Shown: piece by piece, positions 28,176-36,847 of the stretch
Position numbering within the stretch: position 1 is the stretch's first letter
Layout: each line of letters starts with the position of its first letter
Assembly: GCF_947493125.1 (NCBI RefSeq)
Contig: NZ_CANLQB010000009.1
Coordinates: 124,001 to 188,000, forward strand
Origin: an uncultured Roseobacter sp.
Lineage (GTDB): Bacteria > Pseudomonadota > Alphaproteobacteria > Rhodobacterales > Rhodobacteraceae
Direction: 5' to 3'
DNA: 64,000 nt
Translations under genes and position numbers: made by a program
Notes under the pieces: model-generated
Database searches by the model: none
Seen by the model: only the letters and a program-made list of their open reading frames with translations
What the model was told of the DNA's origin: nothing

Positions 28176-28592
28176 CTAGTCCGGGATGACGGCGGTGGCG
28201 TCGATCTCCACCAGCCATTCGGGCCGCGCCAGCGCCTGCACCACCAGCCCGGTAGAGACCGGATGTACGCCCTGAAGATACGCGCCCATGGTGCGATAGA
28301 CCGCCTCGCGGTGGCGCACATCGGTGATGTAGACCACGACCTTGACCAGATGCTCCATGGAGCCGCCGGCCTCTTCGATCAGCTGCCGGATGTTCTGCAT
28401 GACCTTGTGGGTCTGTTCCGCCGGATCGTGGCTGTCGATGGTCTTTGCGTCCTCGAGGCTTTGCGGGCATTGCCCGCGCATCCAGACGGTGCGCCCGCCC
28501 CGGGTGACTACCGCCTGACAGAGATCGGTGTCGAGCGCCTGCTCGGGGTAGGTGTCTTTGGTGTTGAACGGGCGGATGCGCGTGTGCGCCAT
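28176..28592 (-). CDS. RidA family (enamine/imine deaminase-like) protein
   Basis: 138 aa, YjgF/YER057c/UK114 fold. RidA enzymes hydrolyse reactive enamines and imines. The Arg that contacts the substrate carboxylate in the family is present in LARPEWLVEIDATAV. The N-terminal and VKVVVYITD segments also match. GGGGAGA precedes the ATG. It lies between a Rieske oxygenase and the DUF1028 gene, consistent with amine oxidation or N-dealkylation products being processed here. Confidence 0.88.
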   Translation of the reverse strand: MAHTRIRPFNTKDTYPEQALDTDLCQAVVTRGGRTVWMRGQCPQSLEDAKTIDSHDPAEQTHKVMQNIRQLIEEAGGSMEHLVKVVVYITDVRHREAVYRTMGAYLQGVHPVSTGLVVQALARPEWLVEIDATAVIPD

Positions 28593-28593
28593 G

Positions 28594-29751
28594 TCAGGCT
28601 CTCCCCTTGGCATCGCGCCCGGCGTCGATGCGGGCCATCAGGTACTGGGCGAAATCATAATTGGGCCGCTCCAGATGGCTCAGATGCCCTGGCGTGGCGA
28701 GATCCGAACAGAGACCGCGATAGACCTTTTCGGTGCAGCCGCGATCCTCGACATTGACGTCGTCCAGAAGCGTCTTGAGGGCGATGAAATTGTCCTGTGC
28801 GTCGGCATCATCCGCATAATCGTCCGACATGCCGCCGCCGAAGCGAATGTGTACCTGGCCCGGCCCCTTGGGATGCAGGGACAGATACCAGAAATAGCCG
28901 GGCGTGAGGGTGATCATCAGGCTGGGGTAAAGCGCCAGCAGGAAGGTGGTGCGCCGCGCGTCGCCTGTCAGCCGGGTGTTCCGCGTTGGATGCGCCATGG
29001 CGATGCGCAGCGTGTCGTCTTTCAGGATCGTGTGGTAGTTGAAGGCCGGGCGGCCGGGCGGACAGATCATGTCCTCCAGCCGGGACAGCCCGCCGATCGT
29101 CCCGGCGTGGCAGACCGGCAGGTGATAGCTTTCCATGAAGTTCTCGGCCAGCACCTTCCAGTTCGTGTCCCAGACGTGCTCCTCGTAGAAGGACTCCGAA
29201 TAGTTGGTCATGTCGTAGCCGTCGATCAGCATGGCGACCTCTGCCAGCTGGTCGGCCACCGGCGGGGCATTCGGATCGAGGCAGACGAAGACCCAGCCCA
29301 GCCAGGCCTCGCACCGGATCTGCGGCAAGGTGTAGTGGTCCTTGCAGAACCCGTCGTTCTGCGTCATCGCGGGCGCGCCGCGCAGGGTGCCGTCGAGCCC
29401 GTAGGTCCACGCATGATAGGGGCAGACGATGGTTCTGGTGTTGCCGCGCCCGTGCAGCAGGGTCGACATGCGGTGCAGGCAGACGTTGCTCATCGCCCGC
29501 AGCCCGCCCGCCTGGTCGCGCAACACCACGATGGGTTGGCCCGCCAATTCGCAGGAGACATAGTCACCGGGCGTCGCAAGCGCGTCTGCACGGCCCACGC
29601 AATACCAGTCCTTGCGGAAGATCTGCTGCAGCTCCGCCTCCACGAAGGCCTGCGAGGTATAGACCTCGGTGGGCATGGCGCGGGCGCGCTCGAAGGGCAC
29701 GGCGACAGTTTCGCGCAGGGCGGCGATGGGGTCGATATGGTCCTTGGGCAT
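28594..29751 (-). CDS. Rieske non-heme iron oxygenase, alpha subunit type (2)
   Basis: 385 aa. Rieske ligands C91, H93, C110, H113 (CLHRM...CPYHAW) and iron ligands H210 and H215 in ENFMESYHLPVCH. It is clearly related to the other Rieske protein of the island but differs throughout, so it is a paralogue rather than a recent duplicate. AGGAG lies 8 bases before the ATG; a GTG two codons earlier is also possible. First gene of the minus-strand run Rieske 2, RidA, DUF1028, Rieske 1. Confidence 0.88.
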   Translation of the reverse strand: MPKDHIDPIAALRETVAVPFERARAMPTEVYTSQAFVEAELQQIFRKDWYCVGRADALATPGDYVSCELAGQPIVVLRDQAGGLRAMSNVCLHRMSTLLHGRGNTRTIVCPYHAWTYGLDGTLRGAPAMTQNDGFCKDHYTLPQIRCEAWLGWVFVCLDPNAPPVADQLAEVAMLIDGYDMTNYSESFYEEHVWDTNWKVLAENFMESYHLPVCHAGTIGGLSRLEDMICPPGRPAFNYHTILKDDTLRIAMAHPTRNTRLTGDARRTTFLLALYPSLMITLTPGYFWYLSLHPKGPGQVHIRFGGGMSDDYADDADAQDNFIALKTLLDDVNVEDRGCTEKVYRGLCSDLATPGHLSHLERPNYDFAQYLMARIDAGRDAKGRA

Positions 29752-29847
29752 GAGCACATCTCCTGAGGCGAGTCGGCGTCGGGCTTTGGGCGCAAGTATT
29801 GCGGCTCCGGGGCGGCAAAGGAAAGTCCGCCGCCGCCTTACCGTTGC

Positions 29848-29862
29848 TTAGTTCAGAACTAA
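29848..29862. promoter_or_regulatory. Palindromic operator candidate between divergent genes
   Basis: Perfect palindrome TTAGTTC-A-GAACTAA, containing a T-N11-A core, in the 207-base gap between the divergent Rieske 2 and flavoprotein genes. The form fits a LysR or MarR-type binding site; the LysR gene of the same island is the obvious candidate. Confidence 0.55.
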
Positions 29863-29958
29863 GTTACATTAGGCATCACAAAACCATTGCTTCGCAAATG
29901 ATGTTTTGGTGTTGGCGCGGGTTGGCGTTAGCACTGTCTGGCAAGGCGGCTGAGGGCG

Positions 29959-31212
29959 ATGGGCATGGAACGGATTGACACGCTTGTGATTGGCGCGGGC
30001 CAGGGCGGGATCGCCACGAGCGAGCATCTGGGCCGTCTGGGCCTTGCGCATGTGGTGCTGGAGCGGGGCCGGATCGCCGAGCGCTGGCGCTCGGAACGCT
30101 GGGATTCGCTGGTTGCAAACGGGCCCGCCTGGCATGACCGCTTTCCCAACATGGCGTTTCCTTACGACGGCGACGACTTTGCCGACAAGGCCTCTGTGGC
30201 GGCGTATTTCGAGGCCTATGCGCAGATGATCGGAGCGCCGGTGCGCACCGGCGTGACGGTGGAGGCAGTGACGCCGCTGGCGGGCCGGGCCGGCTTTCAT
30301 GTCAGGACCTCGGAGGGGGAGATCGAGGCGCAGCATGTCGTTTGCGCCACGGGGCCTTTTCAGAAGCCGGCGATTCCCCCGATTGTGCCCGAGAGCCCGG
30401 ATGTGCTGCAGATGCACTCCACCGCCTATCGCAATCCGCAGGTCCTGCCCGAGGGAGCGGTTCTGGTGGTTGGAGGCGGCTCATCCGGAGCTCAGATTGC
30501 GGCGGAGCTGCATGCGGCGGGGCGCGACGTGTTTCTTTCGATCGGTCCGCATGACCGGCCGCCGCGCCGCTATCGCGGGCGGGATAATGTCTGGTGGCTC
30601 GGGGTGCTGGGCATCTGGAACATGGACACGCCCGCGCCGGGCACGGAGCATGTGACCATCGCGGTCAGCGGTGCGCAGGGGGGCAAGACGGTGGATTTCC
30701 GGCGCATGGCGCAGGCGGGGATTGGGCTGTTGGGGATGACAACGGGGTATGCAGACGGCGTGCTGCAGATCGCCGATGACCTGAAGGCCAATCTGGATGC
30801 GGGGGACGCCAGCTATCTCTCGCTGCTGGATGCGGCGGATGCCTATGTCGCGCGCACCGGCCTCGATCTGCCGGATGAGCCCGAGGCCCGGGTGATCCCG
30901 GAGGACCCGGCCTGTGTGACCGATCCTGTCCGGTCGCTGGATCTTCGCGCGCAGGGCATCGGTACGATCATCTGGGCCACCGGGTTCCGGTTCGATTACG
31001 GCTGGCTGAAGGCCGATGCGCTGGACGAGACCGGCCGGCCCCGGCACCAGCGGGGTGTCTCGCCGGTGCCGGGGCTCTTTTTCGTCGGGCTGCCATGGCA
31101 GACGCGGCGCGGCTCGTCGTTCATCTGGGGGGTCTGGCATGACGCGAAGTTCATCGCGGACCAGATTGCGATCCAGAACGGCTACATGGCCTATCATCAT
31201 AGCCGGGGGTGA
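29959..31212 (+). CDS. CzcO/FMO-like flavoprotein (NAD(P)/FAD-dependent)
   Basis: 417 aa. FAD-binding GAGQGG (residues 12-17) and NAD(P)-binding GGGSSG (172-177), with the ATG (ATGFRFDYGWL) and WQTRRGSSFIWGVWHDA motifs in the C-terminal third, as in flavin monooxygenase-like proteins. Such enzymes oxygenate N- or S-containing substrates. It is divergent from the Rieske/RidA run and shares its palindromic operator, so probably serves the same pathway; electron transfer to the Rieske proteins by it is not supported by family knowledge. Confidence 0.85.
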   Translation: MGMERIDTLVIGAGQGGIATSEHLGRLGLAHVVLERGRIAERWRSERWDSLVANGPAWHDRFPNMAFPYDGDDFADKASVAAYFEAYAQMIGAPVRTGVTVEAVTPLAGRAGFHVRTSEGEIEAQHVVCATGPFQKPAIPPIVPESPDVLQMHSTAYRNPQVLPEGAVLVVGGGSSGAQIAAELHAAGRDVFLSIGPHDRPPRRYRGRDNVWWLGVLGIWNMDTPAPGTEHVTIAVSGAQGGKTVDFRRMAQAGIGLLGMTTGYADGVLQIADDLKANLDAGDASYLSLLDAADAYVARTGLDLPDEPEARVIPEDPACVTDPVRSLDLRAQGIGTIIWATGFRFDYGWLKADALDETGRPRHQRGVSPVPGLFFVGLPWQTRRGSSFIWGVWHDAKFIADQIAIQNGYMAYHHSRG

Positions 31213-31219
31213 GCGCGCC

Positions 31220-31897
31220 TCAGGCGGGGCGACGGGCTCTGAAACAGAGCTTCCAGGTGCAATAGGTTTCAAGGCGCGCGAGGTCGCTCGGGAAGTAGTC
31301 GCTCGGCGGTTCATTCGGGATGAAGGCCTTGGCGAGGAAGCGGCTGATCGACAGATCGAGGCCCGCGGCGCGGAAGGCCGCTGCGATATCGGCGACGCTG
31401 TGGTTGGGGACCGGGATGTTGGAGAAGGCGGCGATCCTGGGCCGCCAGTCGGCCCAGAGGGGGCTGTCGGCGTGGCAGCAGGTGATCGCGTCGTAGGTGC
31501 CGCCGGGTTTGAGGACGGCGGCGACCTGACGGGCGTGATCCTCCAGATCCTCGATCAGGTAGATCACCTCGTGGCTGAAGGCCAGGTCGAAGCCGGTGCC
31601 CGCATCCGCGAGCGTGTCGGTCGCGAGATAGGAGAGTGGGCGCGCTGCCTTGGCGGCATCGGCAAGCGCAATGCGGTCCTGCGCCAGATCGACGCCCACA
31701 CCTTCGGCGAAGGGCCGTGTGTCATAGAGCATGCGCAGGAAGCCGCCCTGGTTGCAGCCGATGTCGAGAACCTTGGCCTGCGACAGATCCGCGTGCGGGA
31801 TGCAGTCGATCATCTCCCGCCAGATCCACGCATGCTCGTCGGTCATGCTGTCCTCCTCGGAGGCGTCCTTGCTCCAGGTGTTGATCAATTGTGTCAT
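31220..31897 (-). CDS. SAM-dependent methyltransferase (class I)
   Basis: 225 aa. Motif I is VLDIGCNQGGFLR (about residues 43-55), followed by the acidic GVGVDLAQDR and a FSHEVIYLIEDLEDH block. The substrate is unknown. It is the last gene of the FecB-FecC-FecD-type minus-strand run and starts 1 base after the pseudoazurin-like gene stops, so it is almost certainly co-transcribed with a metal-chelate importer, which is unusual. Confidence 0.85.
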   Translation of the reverse strand: MTQLINTWSKDASEEDSMTDEHAWIWREMIDCIPHADLSQAKVLDIGCNQGGFLRMLYDTRPFAEGVGVDLAQDRIALADAAKAARPLSYLATDTLADAGTGFDLAFSHEVIYLIEDLEDHARQVAAVLKPGGTYDAITCCHADSPLWADWRPRIAAFSNIPVPNHSVADIAAAFRAAGLDLSISRFLAKAFIPNEPPSDYFPSDLARLETYCTWKLCFRARRPA

Positions 31898-31898
31898 G

Positions 31899-32396
31899 TC
31901 ACGCAGCTCCTGCTTCGAGGTCTGTCAGCAACGCGCGAAAGGTCTTGCGTGCCGCGCCAGGGTGGCGAACTTTATATGCGGCGGCAAGGTTCGACAGGTC
32001 GTTGCCGACGACGATGAGCCCGACCATGCCCCCTTCGTAATGCGGCAGGCAGATATAGCCGTAGATCCCCGGCACGGGGAGTGTGATCGTGAGTTCCTCG
32101 TCGATGGCGCCGTTCCATGGCTCTGCCCCGTCCGGAATCATGCCGCGTTTGGAGGCGGTGTTGTGGCCGGGATCGGTGGCCAGGAACGTCACGCTCTGGC
32201 CCGGCTCGATATGCAGCACCGACGGGGCAAAGACGTTGACCACGCTGGTGTCGTTGCAATCGGCGTTGAGCATGAGGATGGCGTGCTGCCCGTCCTCATG
32301 TGCGGGCGCCCTGGTGCGCGCGGCAAGCATCGGTGCCGCCAGCGTGGCGCCGAAGGCGAGGCCGAACCGGCGTCGGTCAAGCAGGGGCATAGGCAT
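31899..32396 (-). CDS. Pseudoazurin-like cupredoxin with Tat-type signal
   Basis: 165 aa. The N-terminus has LDRRRFGLAFGATLAAPMLA, a twin-arginine signal. Type-1 copper ligands are H78, C116, H119 and M124: H then 38 residues to Cys, C-x2-H-x4-M, exactly the pseudoazurin spacing. It probably acts in the periplasm as an electron carrier or copper-binding protein. The ATG at 32396 overlaps the ATPase gene by 20 bases. A second ATG at 32390 is possible. Confidence 0.85.
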   Translation of the reverse strand: MPMPLLDRRRFGLAFGATLAAPMLAARTRAPAHEDGQHAILMLNADCNDTSVVNVFAPSVLHIEPGQSVTFLATDPGHNTASKRGMIPDGAEPWNGAIDEELTITLPVPGIYGYICLPHYEGGMVGLIVVGNDLSNLAAAYKVRHPGAARKTFRALLTDLEAGAA

Positions 32397-33147
32397 GGAC
32401 GATGAGATCCTCCCGGGGGCCTTGTGTGATGTGAATATCGACGCCGTAGGTCTCACCCACTTCCGGGCGCTGCAGGATGTCTGCGGGCGCGCCCTCCGCC
32501 AGGATCCGGCCCTGGCCCAGCAGGATCAGGTGATCGGCAAAGCGCGCCGCGAGGTTGAGGTCATGCAGGGCGACGATGCCGATCGCATCGCGCGCGGCGA
32601 TGGCGCCACGGATCTGACCCAAGACGCGCAGCTGGTGGTTGAGATCGAGCGCGGAGGTGGGTTCATCGAAGAGATAGACGTCCGACGTGCGGATCAACGC
32701 CTGCGCCACAGAGACCATCTGTGACTGCCCGCCCGACAACTCGCTGATATAGGCATCCGACAAATGGCCGATCTCGGCCGTGTGAAGGGCCTGGCCGACA
32801 GCCTGCATATCCTCCGACGTGACGCGCCACCCGCTGAGGTTCTTGCGCGCCATCATGACCACGTCGAAGACGGTCAGCGCCGCATTCGCGGCGAAGAACT
32901 GCGGCATGAAGCAAACCCGCGACAGCCGCTCCCGCGGGCCGAGCCGGGCCAGATCGTGCCCGTGGAGCGTGACCGTGCCTTGGGCCTTCAGCAGGCCTGC
33001 GATGGTTCGGAACAGGGTCGACTTGCCGGAGGCATTGGGCCCGATGAGCGCGGTCAACTGGCCGGGGCGCAACGGGCCGAACCCCACGTCGCGCAGGATC
33101 GGGCGGGCGCCATAGGCGAACCGGAGATCGCGCACCTCAAGCGTCAT
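32377..33147 (-). CDS. ABC transporter ATPase, FecE/FhuC type
   Basis: 256 aa. Walker A GPNASGKST, signature LSGGQ, Walker [13 protein letters not shown] and the switch His (ALHDLNLAARF) are all present. It energises import of iron-siderophore, heme or cobalamin-like chelates. ATGA overlap with the permease gene. The cupredoxin gene overlaps its 3' end. Confidence 0.95.
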   Translation of the reverse strand: MTLEVRDLRFAYGARPILRDVGFGPLRPGQLTALIGPNASGKSTLFRTIAGLLKAQGTVTLHGHDLARLGPRERLSRVCFMPQFFAANAALTVFDVVMMARKNLSGWRVTSEDMQAVGQALHTAEIGHLSDAYISELSGGQSQMVSVAQALIRTSDVYLFDEPTSALDLNHQLRVLGQIRGAIAARDAIGIVALHDLNLAARFADHLILLGQGRILAEGAPADILQRPEVGETYGVDIHITQGPREDLIVHAYAPA

Positions 33148-34214
33148 TGCCAGTGCCTCTTGCGCTGGCTGAGGATCAGGCTGACGAAGAAGGGGATGCC
33201 GATGAGCGAGGTGATCATGCCGATGGGATAGACGATGCCGGGCGTGATCGCCTTGGAGGCGATGGACGTGCCCGACAGGATCAGCGCGCCGGCCAGAGCC
33301 GAGAGCGGCAGGAAACCCCGCTGGTCCTCGCCCACGATCATGCGCGCGATATGCGGCCCCACAAGACCGACGAAGGCGACGGCCCCCACGAAGGATACCG
33401 CAACGGCGGAGAGCAGCGAGACGCCTGCCAGCACCATCAAGCGCAGCCCGTTCACGTTGACCCCGAGGGCTGCGGCCTTGTCCTCGCCCATGCGCAGCGC
33501 CGTGAGCGCCCAGGTCCGGCTGAGAAAATAGGGAAGCACAATCGCCAGAACCAGAAGGCAAATGCCGACCTTCGGCCAGGTGGCCCGTGCGAGCGAGCCC
33601 AGCTGCCAGAAGATCAGCTGCGCCAGCTGCAGCTCCGAGGCGCCGTATTGCAGAAAGGCCAGCAGTGCATTGAAGGTGAAGAGCATCGCAATCCCCACGA
33701 GGATCATCGCCTCGGGCGTCACCCCGCGCAGCTTGGTGAACAGGAAGAGGCCCATCGAGGCCGCCATGGCGAAGGCGAAGGCATTGACCGTCACACAGAG
33801 CGCGCCCACGCCTGGGATCACCGACCAGCCGAGCACGATGGCCACAGCCGCGCCGAAACTGGCCGCCGACGACAGGCCGAGCGTGAAGGGATCGGCCAGC
33901 GGATTGTTGAGAATGGTCTGCATCTCGGCGCCGGCCACGCCCAGCATGGCTCCGACGACCACCGCCATGAGCGCCACCGGCAGGCGCAGGTCCCAGATGA
34001 TGACCTGTTCCTTCGCCGTGGCCAGCGCGGGCTGGACGATCACATGGGCCACGCGAAAGATGTCGAGCGCCGCCGGGCCGGTGATGACGTCGATTAGCAC
34101 GGTTGTGCACAGCGCAAGCGCGGCACCTGCGACCAGCGCCACCCTCAGGAAGGACCGCCGGCGATAGGTGCCGACAATTGCATCGACACTTGGGGATTGA
34201 GAAAAATCTGTCAT
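33144..34214 (-). CDS. ABC transporter permease, FecCD type
   Basis: 356 aa with about ten membrane segments and family motifs such as LRLPVALMAVVVGAMLGVAG and the NPLADPFTLGLSSAASFGA stretch. It is a single permease gene, so the transporter is probably a homodimer like BtuC. It overlaps the ATPase by 4 bases and lies 43 bases downstream of the binding-protein gene. Confidence 0.94.
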   Translation of the reverse strand: MTDFSQSPSVDAIVGTYRRRSFLRVALVAGAALALCTTVLIDVITGPAALDIFRVAHVIVQPALATAKEQVIIWDLRLPVALMAVVVGAMLGVAGAEMQTILNNPLADPFTLGLSSAASFGAAVAIVLGWSVIPGVGALCVTVNAFAFAMAASMGLFLFTKLRGVTPEAMILVGIAMLFTFNALLAFLQYGASELQLAQLIFWQLGSLARATWPKVGICLLVLAIVLPYFLSRTWALTALRMGEDKAAALGVNVNGLRLMVLAGVSLLSAVAVSFVGAVAFVGLVGPHIARMIVGEDQRGFLPLSALAGALILSGTSIASKAITPGIVYPIGMITSLIGIPFFVSLILSQRKRHWQ

Positions 34215-34257
34215 GGCACATGACCCGCCGCACGCCTTTGCGACGGGTCTGATCCGG

Positions 34258-35403
34258 TCAGTCGACGCTCAGCCAGAACTGGCCGGACGCCTCATAGGGC
34301 ATGAATTCCGCGTGCAGACGCTCGAAGGTGTCCTGCGGATCGAGATCGGCAAAATCCTCGGGGTAGAGCCATTTGGCGATCTGCTGCACGGCGACGAAGT
34401 GATAGGGCGAGTTGTAGAACTGGTGGTAGATCGAGTGGTAGTTGCCCTCTTTCACGGCCCGCAGCTCGGAAAAGCCGGGGCGCGCGGCGAGTGCTGCGAT
34501 CTTCTCGGCGTTGACCGCCGGATCGCCTTCGTAGCCCAGCAGCGTCGATGTCACCTCGGGTTTGGCCTCGGCCCAGTTCGCGCCGGTGCCGATGACATGA
34601 TCCGGGTCGGCCTCGAGCATGCCTTCCATCGACAGGGTCACCGAATAGGCGTTGGCGAGGGTCGAGGCGAAGTTCTTGCCGCCCGCAAGCTCGACGAAGC
34701 GACCGTAGTTGTAAGGTCCGAACGACCAGCAGCAGAAGTCCGGCTGCCAGCCTGCGGCGTTCTCGACCACCACGAGCGGGCGCTCCTCTGCCGGGATCTG
34801 GTCGACCACATTGGTCACCCTGCGCATCTCGGCGATGTAGAAGTCGATGAACCTGGCCGCGCCTTTCTCCTCGCCGAGAATGCGGCCGAGGATCAGCAGG
34901 GAGGGCACGGTGTTCTCTGTTGCATTGCGGCGGAAGTCGATGAAGACGACGGGCACACCGGCCTTGTCCAGCTTCTCGATCAGGCCGGTCTCTTCGGCTT
35001 TGAAGAGGTTGCCGCTATCGAGCAGCACCAGATCGGCCTCCGCTTCGAGCACGGCTTCAACGCTGAAATCCCCGGCGTAGGGATTGCCGAAGTTGATCAT
35101 CCGCTCCGCATCGGCAGGGAAGGCCCCTTCGAATTTGCGGAAGGCGTCCGGATCGTAGAGCACCAGGTCGTCTTTCCAGCCGACGATATGATCGAAGGGG
35201 TTGCCCTCCGAGATGGCGGCGATGGCGTACATCATCCGGCCTTCCCCGAGGATGATCTTGTCCGGCACCTCATCCAGGGTGACGGTCCGACCGGCGATGT
35301 CGGTCAGGGTCAAGGCTTCGGCCTGTGCGGATGTTGCTGGCGTGAGAACGGTCACGGTGGCTGCAAGCGTCAGGGCAAAGCCGCTTATGAAACGCGTGTT
35401 CAT
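34258..35403 (-). CDS. ABC transporter substrate-binding protein, FecB/FepB-like
   Basis: 381 aa. A Sec signal peptide ends near AQA-EA (residue 28), then a periplasmic-binding fold of the TroA/FecB type: TLTDIAGRTVTLDEVPDKII, with a DLVLLDSGN segment and a helical backbone. The usual ligands are ferric siderophores, heme or cobalamin; the ligand here is unknown. First gene of a five-gene unit that also encodes a cupredoxin and a methyltransferase. No Fur-type site was recognised upstream. Confidence 0.92.
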   Translation of the reverse strand: MNTRFISGFALTLAATVTVLTPATSAQAEALTLTDIAGRTVTLDEVPDKIILGEGRMMYAIAAISEGNPFDHIVGWKDDLVLYDPDAFRKFEGAFPADAERMINFGNPYAGDFSVEAVLEAEADLVLLDSGNLFKAEETGLIEKLDKAGVPVVFIDFRRNATENTVPSLLILGRILGEEKGAARFIDFYIAEMRRVTNVVDQIPAEERPLVVVENAAGWQPDFCCWSFGPYNYGRFVELAGGKNFASTLANAYSVTLSMEGMLEADPDHVIGTGANWAEAKPEVTSTLLGYEGDPAVNAEKIAALAARPGFSELRAVKEGNYHSIYHQFYNSPYHFVAVQQIAKWLYPEDFADLDPQDTFERLHAEFMPYEASGQFWLSVD

Positions 35404-35658
35404 AGCAGGCTCTCCTTTTGGCTACGCGGCAGTGGTAGCGCAGATCCCCGTTGTATCCAAGCAAAATAGTCAGGATTGGAGCGGGGGCTGCGAGGGATTG
35501 CGGAGCGCCGTCTCCGAGGTTGCGCCTTGGGGGCATGCGGTTATGCGCGTTGCGGGCGACCGCTTGCCGGACCGGGCGCTGTGTGAGCCCCCGGCCGTCG
35601 ACGCGGTTTGCGCTGATCTGGGCGCGGATCGCGGTCGGGGCCAAACGGGCGAGCCGCG

Positions 35659-36021
35659 TCAGTATCTCTGCAGCTGCGCCTGCGCCAGATCGGAAGCGAT
35701 GCTGAGAATGACCCAATACTCGGACTGGCCCACGATCTTTGCGCCGCTCCGCCGCCGGTCGTCGGTCGCACCGGTCTCGTGCTTCGGACAGGCGATCAGC
35801 TCTTGCCCCTCGGTCCGCATCGCGGCGGTGGTCTCGCTCTTTCCCAGGAGCACGCAGACATCATCGAAATTGGGGTAGGGCCGCTGGATGTTCAGAAACG
35901 CCCTCTCGGACGGGCTGAGCCAGGTTTGCTCCGGGGCGCCGGAGGGCAAGGTGCCACCCGCGCAGGCCGAAAGGATGCCCATCACGGCGAAAGATGACAG
36001 TGTTTTGGCGACGGATTTCAT
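35659..36021 (-). CDS. Small lipoprotein of unknown function
   Basis: 120 aa with an N-terminal lipoprotein signal (MKSVAKTLSSFAVMGILSAC, lipobox LSAC). The mature part has conserved-looking Cys pairs (FDDVCVLLG, LIACPKHE) and SGAKIVGQSEYW. AAAGGATTCAGG precedes the ATG; a longer frame to 36216 has no lipoprotein logic and is rejected. It is separated by 255 bases from the binding-protein gene and may be independent of it. Confidence 0.75.
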   Translation of the reverse strand: MKSVAKTLSSFAVMGILSACAGGTLPSGAPEQTWLSPSERAFLNIQRPYPNFDDVCVLLGKSETTAAMRTEGQELIACPKHETGATDDRRRSGAKIVGQSEYWVILSIASDLAQAQLQRY

Positions 36022-36209
36022 CCTGAATCCTTTCTGGTGGCGCGCTGCTATGACCATCCCGCAAAGGCACCGGGAGAACAAGCGTGTGTCGCGCCGAAAG
36101 GCGGGATGCGCGGGCTGGCCAGCGTCCCGCACCGCCCGTGATCTACGAACCCGCGGTGGCTTTTGGCATCGACACACGTCGAGCGCTTTGTGCAAGCCGG
36201 AATAAGGGG

Positions 36210-36238
36210 TTGCCATAGGCCCGCAAGCCTCCTATACG
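36210..36238 (+). promoter_or_regulatory. rpmC (spc part) promoter
   Basis: TTGCCA, 17 bases, TATACG, followed by GCGCTC, as at the rpsL promoter. It is located upstream of rpmC, which lacks its usual upstream neighbour rplP. Confidence 0.7.
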
Positions 36239-36257
36239 GCGCTCTCATCATGGACTC

Positions 36258-36296
36258 CACGGGAATCAGGGTGACGCTTTTGGCGGCCTTCCCGTG
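36258..36296 (+). promoter_or_regulatory. rpmC 5' leader stem
   Basis: CACGGGAA/TTCCCGTG (36258-36265 with 36289-36296), an 8-bp perfect stem enclosing 23 bases, near the 5' end of the predicted transcript and 20 bases before the rpmC ATG. Confidence 0.5.
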
Positions 36297-36316
36297 ATGT
36301 TGAAAGGAAAAGGGCG

Positions 36317-36523
36317 ATGAACGCCAAGGAATTGCATGACAAGACCCCGGACCAGCTGCGTGAAGAGCTGGCCAATCTGAAGAAAGAACAGTTCAACCTG
36401 CGCTTTCAGCAGGCCACCGGCCAGCTGGAAAACCCCGCGCAGCTGCGCATCGCGCGCCGCAATGCGGCCCGTGTGAAGACCGTGTTGAACCAAAAAGCAG
36501 CCTCCGCTGCTGCATCTGAGTAA
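36317..36523 (+). CDS. rpmC: 50S ribosomal protein L29
   Basis: 68 aa helical protein near the tunnel exit; [21 protein letters not shown] and the [15 protein letters not shown] core are typical. AAAGGAAAAGGG precedes the ATG. First gene of the spc part here. Confidence 0.98.
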   Translation: MNAKELHDKTPDQLREELANLKKEQFNLRFQQATGQLENPAQLRIARRNAARVKTVLNQKAASAAASE

Positions 36524-36535
36524 GGAGAGCCCCCC

Positions 36536-36775
36536 ATGCCAAAGCGTATCCTGCAGGGTGTCGTTACTTCTGATGCCAACGCCCAAACAGTGACCGTCAG
36601 CGTCGAGCGCCGCTTCACGCATCCGGTTCTGAAGAAGACCATCCGTAAGTCCAAGAAATACCGGGCGCACGATGAGAAGAACACCTTCAAGGTAGGGGAC
36701 AGCGTCCGCATCATCGAATGCGCGCCGAAGTCGAAAACCAAACGTTGGGAAGTGCTGGAGGCCGCTGAGGCCTAA
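36536..36775 (+). CDS. rpsQ: 30S ribosomal protein S17
   Basis: 79 aa, OB-fold protein of the 30S body. [21 protein letters not shown] and the [19 protein letters not shown] core are conserved (motifs split here). It starts 12 bases after rpmC. Confidence 0.98.
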   Translation: MPKRILQGVVTSDANAQTVTVSVERRFTHPVLKKTIRKSKKYRAHDEKNTFKVGDSVRIIECAPKSKTKRWEVLEAAEA

Positions 36776-36800
36776 GGCGCACGCCCTTTATTCGAAACCC

Positions 36801-36829
36801 TGGGGATATGGCCACGCATCGGCCCCCCA
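36801..36829 (+). promoter_or_regulatory. rplN leader hairpin
   Basis: TGGGG/CCCCA with inner GGCC/GGCC and a 4-base ATAT bulge, in the 72-base gap before rplN. There is no T-tract. Possibly an autoregulatory site, but unproven. Confidence 0.35.
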
Positions 36830-36847
36830 AAGGTCGGGAGAAACCAA

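Noticed and set aside
27472-29757. The two Rieske genes as a recent tandem duplication
   Set aside because: They share only family motifs and differ throughout, with unrelated genes between them.
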